A stretch of DNA of 41,707 bases from positions 1-41,707 of the forward strand of contig SVRM01000028.1 in NCBI GenBank assembly GCA_015064785.1, written 5' to 3'. Below, in pieces: positions 15,169-22,857 of this stretch. A model generated the notes under the pieces. It had not been told where the DNA came from. It ran no database searches and saw only the letters and a program-made list of their open reading frames with translations. Each line of letters opens with the position of its first letter. Within the stretch, counting starts at the first letter, position 1. Source of the stretch: Oscillospiraceae bacterium. GTDB taxonomy: Bacteria; Bacillota; Clostridia; Oscillospirales; CAG-272. The position numbers and the translations under genes are program-made.

Positions 15169-16377
15169 TCAATGATTGAATTCGTAGATGGCGGGTTCTT
15201 TGAAGCTGCTGTTGGAGTACATCACAATGACAAGGTCGGGTTTTGTTTCCAATAAATGCGCCGTGACGGAGCCTTCAAACTCGCGCAGGTCGATCATGTC
15301 GATTTTCCACACGGCTGTGGACAAAAAAGCAGTGAACGGAAGCGCGAACGAATCCTTGATGATTGCAATGTGCAGATCATTGTCGGCCAGCGTGTTCTCA
15401 ATGATCAGCTCGCCGTAATCGTACTGGAAATACGATGCATACCGGTTGGCGGACACATCCTCGGCGTACAGAAGCGAATCACGGACCATGGTTTCGTGAA
15501 AGGTTCCTGTCCAATAGGGAACCTCGGTTGAAGTCGGCGGATAATACACACGGTATGCGGTATCAAAGCGCGGCTCCAGATACGTATAGTCATCCAGACC
15601 CGCAAGCTCCTCTCCGACGCGCCGTCCGATGGAGCCGAGAAAGGACTGCGGCTGATAAAGGGACTGCCAGTTGGCGTCCTCGCTCAGCGCGGTGTCAAGC
15701 GACCAGCCGAGGCGGTCATTGAGATACGGAAGTGCAATGCGGAATGCCGCAAACGCGGTCTGCGTCGTCCAATGATGGTCGGTGCGGTAAAACTGTGTTT
15801 CGGGTGCAATGTCCCGGGCGGCAAATTCCTCGGCAAACGACAGCACTTCCACGCCGTGTTCGCGCAGCGCTTCTCTCATTGCGCGGGCATTGTCTGCGCT
15901 TGCGTAATCAATGCCGGGCGGATAATCGGTGTAACCGTCGATTTCCTTGCTCGGAGACTGAAAATACAGCATTGGAATGTCGGCTGCGGCAAGGGTATCG
16001 CGCAGTCCGGCGACGGCATCGGCATACGGCTGTGCATCACCGGGGAGCGTATTGTAGTGGAAATTGTTTTCGCTGTCACAGATGAGGTATCCGACGCCGG
16101 CATCCTCATAAACGGTGGCGCCGAACAGCTTCTGTGTTCTGCCGTAAAACGACAGAAAGCGGGAAAAGCCGTAAATGCCGGTGTCATAAGCGCTTGTCAG
16201 ACGAGACTTGAACGACGGTGGTTCTCCTGTGTCGGCATTGGGTTCCGGCGAAAACAGAGCTGTGCGGTTTTGCTGTACCGTTGCCGCGCCGACAAAAACC
16301 ATGATGCAAAGGACGGCGGCCGCGGTGAGCGTACTTGCCAGACGGCTTAACATGCGTGAAAATTCGGTGTGTTTCAT
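15169..16377 (-). CDS. DHHW-family protein, periplasmic-side partner of the MBOAT acyltransferase
   Basis: 402 residues with an N-terminal transmembrane or signal anchor (LTAAAVLCIMVFVGAATV) and a large outside domain. The diagnostic motif YRTDHHWTT lies near residue 200, followed by a C-terminal IIKDSFALPF segment with the Asp-Ser of an SGNH/AlgX-like catalytic site and the LVIVMYSNSSF end typical of the family. DHHW proteins (Pfam DHHW, related to AlgJ/AlgX) take acetyl groups from an MBOAT partner and place them on an extracellular polymer. The MBOAT gene is immediately upstream with a 1-base gap (TGA-T-ATG), so the two are translationally coupled. Confidence 0.88.
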   Translation of the reverse strand: MKHTEFSRMLSRLASTLTAAAVLCIMVFVGAATVQQNRTALFSPEPNADTGEPPSFKSRLTSAYDTGIYGFSRFLSFYGRTQKLFGATVYEDAGVGYLICDSENNFHYNTLPGDAQPYADAVAGLRDTLAAADIPMLYFQSPSKEIDGYTDYPPGIDYASADNARAMREALREHGVEVLSFAEEFAARDIAPETQFYRTDHHWTTQTAFAAFRIALPYLNDRLGWSLDTALSEDANWQSLYQPQSFLGSIGRRVGEELAGLDDYTYLEPRFDTAYRVYYPPTSTEVPYWTGTFHETMVRDSLLYAEDVSANRYASYFQYDYGELIIENTLADNDLHIAIIKDSFALPFTAFLSTAVWKIDMIDLREFEGSVTAHLLETKPDLVIVMYSNSSFKEPAIYEFNH

Positions 16378-16378
16378 A

Positions 16379-17839
16379 TCAGAAATTAAAATATATGAAG
16401 GGATTGTAGGTACTCTTGAGCAGAAATGCCGTGCAGATCAGAAACAAGCTGACCATCAGCACAGGATAGAGAAGATCGCAGATCACGGCAAGCAGTGCGC
16501 GGCGCGGATGATTCCGCCAGTTCTCCAGCATACGGCGCACCGTCGGGACAAGCGGTGCCGAAAAGACAATCGCCGCAGCGTAATAAACAGCCTTCTGTGT
16601 GAGAAAGAGCAGTGCGGTTGTGTCGCCGCGGACACCGCCGCCAAACATCGCCCTGAAATAGGTCAGCACCTGCGGCAGTGTTTCCGCGCGGAACAGAACC
16701 CAGCCAAAGAGAACGGCGGTCATGGCATACAGCCAGCCGGGCAGCTTTTTGTAAAAAGGCAGATCGGCGTGCGTACGGAGACGGTCGGAGAAGAACAGCT
16801 TTTCCGCGGTCAGTAACAGGAAAAACCACACGCCCCAGAAAAAGAAATTCCATGACGCACCGTGCCAGATGCCGGTCAGGATCCAGACAACGGCCAGATT
16901 GCATACCAAATGTATACGTGTTTTCACACGGGAACCGCCGAGCGGAAAATAAACATAATCGCGGAACCAGGTGCTGAGCGAGATGTGCCAGCGCCGCCAG
17001 AATTCGGTGACGGAGCAGGAGATATACGGATAATTGAAGTTTTCCTCAAAGGAAAAGCCGAAGCACTTGCCAAGTCCGATTGCCATATCAGAATAGCCGG
17101 AGAAGTCGTAATAGATTTGCATAGCATACGAGAGCGCACCGAGCCATGCCATGGCGCAGCTGAGTGTCCCGTCGGTGTTCATGGAAAAGGCTTTGTCTGC
17201 GACCAGTCCCATCTGATTGGCGATCAGCACCTTTTTGAACAGACCGCAGAGAAACCGGCACAGTCCCGGATGGAACATCGCCCACGATTCGCGGCGGGAA
17301 CGGATCTGCTCGGCGACCGTTTCGTAGCGGACAATCGGTCCTGCGATCAGCTGCGGGAACAGTGCGACATAAAGTGCCAGGTCGAGCGGGTTGTGCTGTA
17401 CCTCTGCCCGCCCGCGCCAGACATCGATGATATAGGACATCGACTGGAATGTAAAGAACGAAATGCCGATGGGGAGGGCAATTTCGGGAATCGAGAAGGA
17501 GAGCGGCAGGAGTGCGCTAAGGTTTGTCAGGGCAAAGGTCAGATATTTGAAGACGAACAGCAGTCCCAGATTGCAGATCAGACCGGCAGTGAGCGCAGCG
17601 GCGGCAAGGGTGGGGCGCTGTTTCCTTTTTCCGATGCCGATAACAAGACCGATGATATAATTGCAGACAATCGATGCCAGCATCACCAGCACAAAACGCG
17701 GTTCTCCCCATGCATAAAAGAACAGGGATGCGGCGAGCAGGATGCCGTTTTTTAAGTGCCGCGAAAAGGAGAACAGATAATACAGAATCAGCGTCAGCGG
17801 CAGAAAGGCATACAGAAATTCGGTGGATGAAAAGAGCAT
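16379..17839 (-). CDS. MBOAT-family membrane O-acyltransferase (AlgI-like)
   Basis: 486 residues from ATG 17839, which has AGGA upstream; a longer frame adds 17 residues with no better ribosome site. About ten membrane segments are present. Conserved MBOAT landmarks are MLFSSTEFLYAFLPLTLILY at the N-terminus, FYAWGEPRF, LPIGISFFTFQSMSYIIDVWRG, DFSGYSDMAIGLG, FWRRWHISLSTWFRDYVYFPLGG, and the invariant His in LTGIWHGASWN near residue 326. It moves acetyl groups, probably from acetyl-CoA, across the membrane to the DHHW partner encoded just downstream. The modified polymer is unknown; candidates are exopolysaccharide, teichoic acid or peptidoglycan. Confidence 0.93.
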   Translation of the reverse strand: MLFSSTEFLYAFLPLTLILYYLFSFSRHLKNGILLAASLFFYAWGEPRFVLVMLASIVCNYIIGLVIGIGKRKQRPTLAAAALTAGLICNLGLLFVFKYLTFALTNLSALLPLSFSIPEIALPIGISFFTFQSMSYIIDVWRGRAEVQHNPLDLALYVALFPQLIAGPIVRYETVAEQIRSRRESWAMFHPGLCRFLCGLFKKVLIANQMGLVADKAFSMNTDGTLSCAMAWLGALSYAMQIYYDFSGYSDMAIGLGKCFGFSFEENFNYPYISCSVTEFWRRWHISLSTWFRDYVYFPLGGSRVKTRIHLVCNLAVVWILTGIWHGASWNFFFWGVWFFLLLTAEKLFFSDRLRTHADLPFYKKLPGWLYAMTAVLFGWVLFRAETLPQVLTYFRAMFGGGVRGDTTALLFLTQKAVYYAAAIVFSAPLVPTVRRMLENWRNHPRRALLAVICDLLYPVLMVSLFLICTAFLLKSTYNPFIYFNF

Positions 17840-17872
17840 GGTTTGGATTCCTGTCTTGTTTGGAAGTAATAG

Positions 17873-18010
17873 AAAGGCTCCCTGCATCAACCTTGGCTGA
17901 TGCGTATGAGGGAGCTGTTACCGTAGGTGACGGAGGGAGTTTCAGGTTGATCTATGCCAACTCCCTCCGTCACACATTCGTGTGACACCTCCCTCGGTGA
18001 GGGAGGCTTT
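17873..18010. repeat. Palindromic repeat element, family D (about 138 bp)
   Basis: The element is bounded by AAAGGCTCCCT on the left and AGGGAGGCTTT on the right. Inside, GTGACGGAGGGAGTT (17927-17941) is exactly inverted as AACTCCCTCCGTCAC (17959-17973), and CCTCCCTCGGTGAGGGAGG (17988-18006) is a near-perfect hairpin. No ORF is present. It fills the gap between the MBOAT and RNase J genes and may also form terminator-like structures. Confidence 0.8.
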
Positions 18011-18017
18011 GCATTCC

Positions 18018-19703
18018 TTAAACATTCATAATAACCGGCAGGATCATCGGTTTTCTCTTGGTCTTCTGGTAGAGGAACTTGGTCAGATCGTCCTTGACGG
18101 CTCCCTTGATGTGGTTCCAGTCCAGCATATCGGACTCAAAGCATTCCTGAATGGCCTCAGCGGCGATGGAGCGGACTTCTTCCATCAGCTCCTCGGCTTC
18201 ACGGACATAGACAAAGCCGCGGGAAACGACATCGGGACCGGAGATGATCGAGCGTTCCACCGTATCGATGGTCGCGACAATGACGATCAGACCGTCCTGT
18301 GCCAGATGCCGTCTGTCGCGGAGGACAATGTTGCCGACATCACCGACGCCGTAGCCGTCAACGAGGACACGTCCGGCAGGCACGGTGCCATTGAACTTTG
18401 CGCCGTTTTTGTCAACCTCCAGAACACGGCCGATTTCCGAGACAAAGATGTGATCGGGAGACATGCCCATCGATTCTGCCAGCGCCTTGTGTGCGCCGAG
18501 GTGTCTGTCCTCACCGTGGATCGGCATGAAATACTGCGGTTTGAGCAGTGCGTGCATCATCTTGATTTCTTCCTGGCAGGCGTGACCGGAAACGTGAACA
18601 TCCGCAACACCGGAGTGAATGACGGAAACGTGCTTTTTGGTCAGCTCATTGATGACACGTCCGACGAGCTTTTCATTGCCGGGAATCGGAGAAGCGGAGA
18701 TGACAACGAGATCCTTTGGTCCGAGCTCAACCTTGTCATGCTCGGCATACGCCATACGGGACAGCGCACTCATCGGTTCCCCCTGGGAGCCTGTCGTGAT
18801 GACGGTCAGCTGTTCGGGATTGTATTTTTTGATTTCACCGAGGTCGATGATCGTGTTTGCCGGGACGGTCATATAACCAAGCTCAATCGCCGCGGAAACG
18901 ACGTTCAGCATGGAGCGTCCGGTGATGGCGACCTTGCGGTTGTATTTTGCGCTGGTGTCGATGATCTGCTGGACACGGTGAACATTGGAGGAGAAGGTTG
19001 CAATGACGATGCGCTTATCCTGATTGCGGAAATAGATATCCTCCAGCGACGCGCCGACGTTCTTTTCCGACGGGGTATAGCCGGGGCGTTCTGCGTTGGT
19101 CGATTCGCACAGCAGCAGGAGCACGCCTTCGTTGCCGAGCTGACCGAGTCTGGGCAGATCGATCATTGCGCCGTCAATCGGGGTTAAGTCGATCTTGAAG
19201 TCACCGGTGTGGACGACGGTGCCGACAGGGGTCTTGATGGCAAATGCGCAGGCATCGGCAATGGAGTGGTTCACGTGGATAAATTCGATGGAGAAGACAC
19301 CGCCGCGGATGACATCGCCCGGCTTGCATTCGATCAGCTCCGGTTCCACATCATAGCTGTGTTCGGAGAGCTTGTTGCGCAGGATACCGAGCGTCAGGCG
19401 GGTACCGTATACCGGAACATGGATATCGCGCAGAACATACGGCAGTGCGCCGATGTGGTCTTCGTGTCCGTGCGTGATGAAAATGCCGCGGATCTTTTCT
19501 TCGTTCTTCTCCAGATATGTGATGTCCGGAATGACAAAGTCGACACCGGGCATTTCATCATCCGGGAAGCCCATGCCGCAGTCGATGATGATGATGTCGT
19601 TCTCGTATTCCAGAACGGTAATATTCTTACCGACCTCTTCCAGGCCGCCGAGGGAAATAACCTTTAACTTGCTTGTTGCTTTTGACTGTTTTGCTTTTGC
19701 CAT
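18018..19703 (-). CDS. rnj: Ribonuclease J
   Basis: 561 residues, full length. It has a metallo-beta-lactamase core with HGHEDHIGALPYVL (His78, His80, Asp82, His83) and THTGDFKID-type ligand HTGDFKIDLTPIDG. The beta-CASP region includes TTGSQGEPMSALSRMA and SGHACQEE, then MPIHGEDRHLGAHKALAES, and a C-terminal domain. RNase J is a 5'-3' exonuclease and endonuclease for mRNA turnover and rRNA maturation in Firmicutes. Only one copy is in this window, so J1 versus J2 cannot be decided. The ATG at 19703 has an AAGGAACCC-type site upstream. A long, possibly structured leader precedes it. No partner gene is in an operon with it. Confidence 0.95.
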   Translation of the reverse strand: MAKAKQSKATSKLKVISLGGLEEVGKNITVLEYENDIIIIDCGMGFPDDEMPGVDFVIPDITYLEKNEEKIRGIFITHGHEDHIGALPYVLRDIHVPVYGTRLTLGILRNKLSEHSYDVEPELIECKPGDVIRGGVFSIEFIHVNHSIADACAFAIKTPVGTVVHTGDFKIDLTPIDGAMIDLPRLGQLGNEGVLLLLCESTNAERPGYTPSEKNVGASLEDIYFRNQDKRIVIATFSSNVHRVQQIIDTSAKYNRKVAITGRSMLNVVSAAIELGYMTVPANTIIDLGEIKKYNPEQLTVITTGSQGEPMSALSRMAYAEHDKVELGPKDLVVISASPIPGNEKLVGRVINELTKKHVSVIHSGVADVHVSGHACQEEIKMMHALLKPQYFMPIHGEDRHLGAHKALAESMGMSPDHIFVSEIGRVLEVDKNGAKFNGTVPAGRVLVDGYGVGDVGNIVLRDRRHLAQDGLIVIVATIDTVERSIISGPDVVSRGFVYVREAEELMEEVRSIAAEAIQECFESDMLDWNHIKGAVKDDLTKFLYQKTKRKPMILPVIMNV

Positions 19704-20445
19704 AATGTACCTTTGGGTTCCTTTCTTTCAATACTGCGATCCATAACGGAGTATGATCCCGTTCGGTACGCGTTTTTGACATGACAACAAAGGCATACAA
19801 TCATGCTGCCAAAGAAGGTGTATATCGGAGCGGACGGAAGAACAGATATGTTCGTCCACCCGGCTCCTGCTGTCATATCGGTCAAACGCAGGCAATTTCT
19901 CCCCATCCCCGAAACTCAATCAGAAACATCGGTCAGATACATGCACAGAATGGCCGCAGTTGCGCTTTGTCGGCAGACGGTGCTTTCAAAGTACGGCGCG
20001 GTACGGTGCTTTTCGGTTGGATCGGAGGAGAAACTGCAATCACTGAACGTGTGAGAACCGGCAGCCTGCGGATCGGATGCCCGCATACTTCCCATCACGT
20101 ACCGGAGCATGTGCGGCAAAAACCGGATCCATGCTGTCGGTTCTCTTTTCAGATCAGAACGAACAGAATATACTTATAATAGTATAGCAGATGCATATGG
20201 CGGGTATACGGCACGAATGTAAATAATTTGTGAACAATGGGACGGATGGTGTCTGTTTAGGTTTTATGGATGGTTATGGTATACGTGGATGCTTCTCTGT
20301 ATCTGTAGGGCGGGGGCTTGTCTCCCGCCGGCGTGGGGGACAACATATCGTCATCGTTGCCGCAGGTGTAAGGGACAGTCGGGGACGCCTGTCCCAACAA
20401 ATGCAAAGCGTCCGCGTCACCCCAAACCACCATTAAAGCTGATTC
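19704..20445. other. 742-bp gap between rnj and the DUF4838 gene, including a long hairpin and repeats
   Basis: No convincing gene. The region holds an inverted repeat of 13 bp (GAGAACCGGCAGC at 20053-20065 and GCTGTCGGTTCTC at 20133-20145; one G-U pair in plus-strand RNA), with an inner GGATC/GATCC pair. Further right are a GGCGGG/CCCGCC hairpin near 20306-20330 and a family-B palindrome at 20371-20395. Open frames of 60-130 codons exist on both strands in 19781-20179, but none has a good ribosome site or recognisable sequence. Confidence 0.5.
20371..20395. repeat. Palindromic repeat, family B, copy 2
   Basis: GGGACAGTCGGGGACGCC followed by TGTCCC. It is the inverse of 2357-2380 with a single mismatch in 24 bases. 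It lies about 50 bases past the DUF4838 stop codon and could serve as its transcription end. Confidence 0.7.
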
Positions 20446-22371
20446 TTACAGCCAGCCGAGCGGGTCACGGTCAAAGTGCAGCTGATCCGGGGTATAATTC
20501 TCCAGATAGAAGCCCTCGCGGATATGATAGCAGCGGTGCGCAAGCATGTCGTCGTACATGGTGCGGTTGAACGCGGCATATTCCGCTTCTTCCCCGGCAA
20601 GAACAGCGGTGCAGATGTCGTCAATCTGTACCTGCGCCTCACCGTCATCTGCCAGAACCGTGCCAAGAACCCGCGCAAGGTTTTCACGCGCGAGGTCAAG
20701 CGACACACGGCGGTAGTACGAATCGAGATACCGTACCTGCAAAGACGATGTTTCAATATGCTCACGCAGAACAGGGTCGGATTCCGCTGCCATGGCAGCT
20801 TCAAACAGCGCAGAACCGCGGGTCAGCAGTGTATGCGGGACGAGGACGGAGTACCATGTCAGATACGGCGTGAAATCGGTGTTTTGGATATCCTTTGCCT
20901 GTTCTGCTGTCAGCGGAATCGGATCGTCCTCGGCATGGCAGTCTGCGACCTTGTTCGGGTAGAGAACGGTCGGATGGTCGTAGACGGTCATGTGGTGATC
21001 CTTTGTTGTCTCCTGAGCAAGGGCGAGAAATTCCTTGATGTATTCCGCGCCGGCGCCATAGTAATCGTCGATGAATTCCACCGCCAGACGGGTGTATTCT
21101 TCCTGATCCATATAAGGATTCCAGAGAAGATGCGAGAACAGATAGCCGCGCAGCTCACAGAATTCGCCGTTGCGCGAGGTATACGCGCCCTGCTCAAAGA
21201 TGAACTTTGCGTTGTTGTCGGCAAACAGCCGCGCGTTTTTGCGCAGAACCTCGAAGTTCGGGAAGGTCAGACTATAATGCGCAAAGTCGGTTGTGTAGTC
21301 CCAGATCGACAGGACTTCCGACAGCGCAGACCATTTCTGCAAAAGAACGGGGAAGGAGTCAGACTTCAGATGCGGGTCGTCGATGGCATCGCATTCGTCC
21401 AGCGGATGACGGAAGCAGCCCTCGATCGTACACATCTCAACTGTAACGTTCGGCGCGGGCTTGACACCGATCGGTGCCTGACGGGTGAAACGGTAGGCGA
21501 AGGTGTGAATCATGACATCCGGGAATTCGTCGCGGATGGCGTCAGCGATGCGGTTGACAAACAGAATGTAGGAGCCGGCATAGGAGCCTGTTTTGTCAAG
21601 GAGCGCCTTGCATTTATCGCACATACAGCCGACACCGCGTGAGTCGGAGTCGTTCTGCGACACGGAAATGAAGCGCGCACCGGGATGTGCATGCAGCCAT
21701 GCGCGGACATTTTTGAGCACGGTTTCGTAGACCTGCTCGTCGCACAGGCAGGGTTCGACATTGAAATGACGGTCGGTCTTCATTTCAGACAGCGCCATCA
21801 GCGTGTGACATGCGCCGCCTGCCCAGTTGGCAGATCCGCCCCAAGCCGGGTCAATCGGCTTGAATTTTCTGCCGTTTGCCTTACGCTTGGCACAGAACAT
21901 GTCGTTTTTGTAGTCTGCCCAGAACGTATTGCGGACGGTGAAAACGGGAACTTCGCGGATATCGGTATCGGCAGGTACTGTCAGCGTGTCGGTCTGCGGA
22001 ATCTTTTCATAGTAGGATGCATAGAAGCGGCATCCGGCGAATTTTTCAAGGAAATCGTAGACGGCATACAAGTTACCCCGTCCCGATGCGCCGAGCAGAT
22101 AGAGTTTTTCATCAAGCGCACGGATGACAAACCCGTCCTCGCCAAGACCTGCAATGTCGGGAATGACGTCTTCTGCGTCCCGTGCGATGCCGACGATGAT
22201 TTCGTGCTTTATGGCGGGCGTATCATCGGTGATGGTGGGCAGGGTGACACCTGTGATCTTTGCAAGATATGCGGATAATTCGTTTGCCGCGTTGGTTGTT
22301 GCCGCGTCGGCGGTGATGGGTGTGACGATGCGGTAATCGGATGTTTGATTATGTGTGAGTGTCAGAAGCAT
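20446..22371 (-). CDS. DUF4838 protein with alpha-glucuronidase-like N-terminal domain
   Basis: 641 residues. The first 140 or so resemble the N-terminal domain seen in GH67/GH20-type enzymes (AANELSAYLAKITGVTLP, IIVGIARDA, EDGFVIRALDEKLYLLGASGRGNLYAVYDFLEKFAGCRFY). The middle matches DUF4838: WAGGACHTLMAL, FISVSQNDSD, a GVGCMCDKCKALL Cys cluster, RIADAIRDEFPDV, FAYRFTRQAP, NVTVEMCTIEGCFRHPLDEC, and LSIWDYTTDFAHY. A putative glycoside hydrolase of the cytosol (no signal peptide); the substrate is unknown. The start has AAAGGA 7 bases upstream. Typical neighbours are carbohydrate genes, as in this window. Confidence 0.85.
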   Translation of the reverse strand: MLLTLTHNQTSDYRIVTPITADAATTNAANELSAYLAKITGVTLPTITDDTPAIKHEIIVGIARDAEDVIPDIAGLGEDGFVIRALDEKLYLLGASGRGNLYAVYDFLEKFAGCRFYASYYEKIPQTDTLTVPADTDIREVPVFTVRNTFWADYKNDMFCAKRKANGRKFKPIDPAWGGSANWAGGACHTLMALSEMKTDRHFNVEPCLCDEQVYETVLKNVRAWLHAHPGARFISVSQNDSDSRGVGCMCDKCKALLDKTGSYAGSYILFVNRIADAIRDEFPDVMIHTFAYRFTRQAPIGVKPAPNVTVEMCTIEGCFRHPLDECDAIDDPHLKSDSFPVLLQKWSALSEVLSIWDYTTDFAHYSLTFPNFEVLRKNARLFADNNAKFIFEQGAYTSRNGEFCELRGYLFSHLLWNPYMDQEEYTRLAVEFIDDYYGAGAEYIKEFLALAQETTKDHHMTVYDHPTVLYPNKVADCHAEDDPIPLTAEQAKDIQNTDFTPYLTWYSVLVPHTLLTRGSALFEAAMAAESDPVLREHIETSSLQVRYLDSYYRRVSLDLARENLARVLGTVLADDGEAQVQIDDICTAVLAGEEAEYAAFNRTMYDDMLAHRCYHIREGFYLENYTPDQLHFDRDPLGWL

Positions 22372-22471
22372 GATTTTGATTCCTTTCAGTTTTGTGTCGG
22401 TAGGGTGTTCGATTCAGCACATTGAGGGCATATGCGGTTGAAAATGAAGATGGATGTGCGATCTCGCGTCC

Positions 22472-22706
22472 AAGCCTTCCCTGGTCAGGGAAGGTGGATT
22501 TTGATAAAAACGCGGATGCGTTTTTGTCAAAAGACGGATGAGTCGTTCTCTTTTTCTTTCGTGATTCGTGGAAGTATTGAAAATTCAGTCGGGTTTTCTT
22601 ATAACAGTTTCGTTGCCTTATGCTGTACAGACTTGCCGCCGTGCTGACGACTCATCCGTCACTCACCCTTTGGGTTCGTGCCACCTTCCCTGACCAGGGA
22701 AGGCTT
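22472..22706. repeat. MITE-like element with 26-bp perfect terminal inverted repeats (family E)
   Basis: The left end (22472-22497, AAGCCTTCCCTGGTCAGG then GAAGGTGG) is exactly inverted at 22681-22706. A second perfect inverted repeat lies inside: GACGGATGAGTCGT (22533-22546) and ACGACTCATCCGTC (22647-22660). A third small hairpin sits at about 22501-22530 (AAAACGC-GGAT-GCGTTTT). No ORF of note occurs inside. The right arm is closely related to a solo copy at 40453-40508. Confidence 0.85.
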
Positions 22707-22796
22707 TGGTGCGAATTGTCACCGTATGCGTCAACCGAAAACTCGATCAAACCCAAGGCTTGACATTGTTGCCCCGAACGGTAATATCCCCGACCT

Positions 22797-22840
22797 GAAA
22801 TAAAAGGCGCAGCCGAACCTGTTAAGGTAACGACTGCGCC
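22797..22840 (-). terminator. Intrinsic terminator of the M18 aminopeptidase gene
   Basis: On the minus strand GGCGCAG pairs with CTGCGCC, with an inner ACCT/AGGT pairing, followed by TTTTATTTC. It lies 17 bases after the stop codon. Confidence 0.88.
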
Positions 22841-22857
22841 GTGTGATTTGGCTGTGA

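Larger units (their letters stand above)
22372..22857. other. 486-bp gap: MITE-like repeat element plus the apeB-like terminator
   Basis: No gene. It is almost filled by the 235-bp inverted-repeat element at 22472-22706 and the terminator at 22797-22840. The stretch just before the DUF4838 gene (22372-22471) holds only its ribosome site; I could not place a promoter. Confidence 0.7.

Noticed and set aside
17982..19187. Plus-strand open frame of 401 codons opposite RNase J, and similar ones at 32846-34606, 20476-21642 and 37096-38163
   Set aside because: All are antisense to well-recognised genes, with no domains and no ribosome sites.
19803..20054. Plus-strand ORF of 83 codons (MLPKKVYIGADGRTD...) in the rnj gap
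   Set aside because: It has a plausible amino-acid mix but no good ribosome site or recognisable family, and it overlaps other equally open frames. Kept as noncoding pending conservation data.
19740..20170. Known structural RNAs (6S, RNase P RNA, tmRNA) in the rnj gap
   Set aside because: I looked for conserved pieces of RNase P RNA and tmRNA and for the 6S central bubble, and found none on either strand. The hairpin is reported only as unexplained structure.
22472..22706. Possible CRISPR array, because of repeated palindromes
   Set aside because: There are only inverted arms, no regular direct repeats with unique spacers, and no cas genes in the window.
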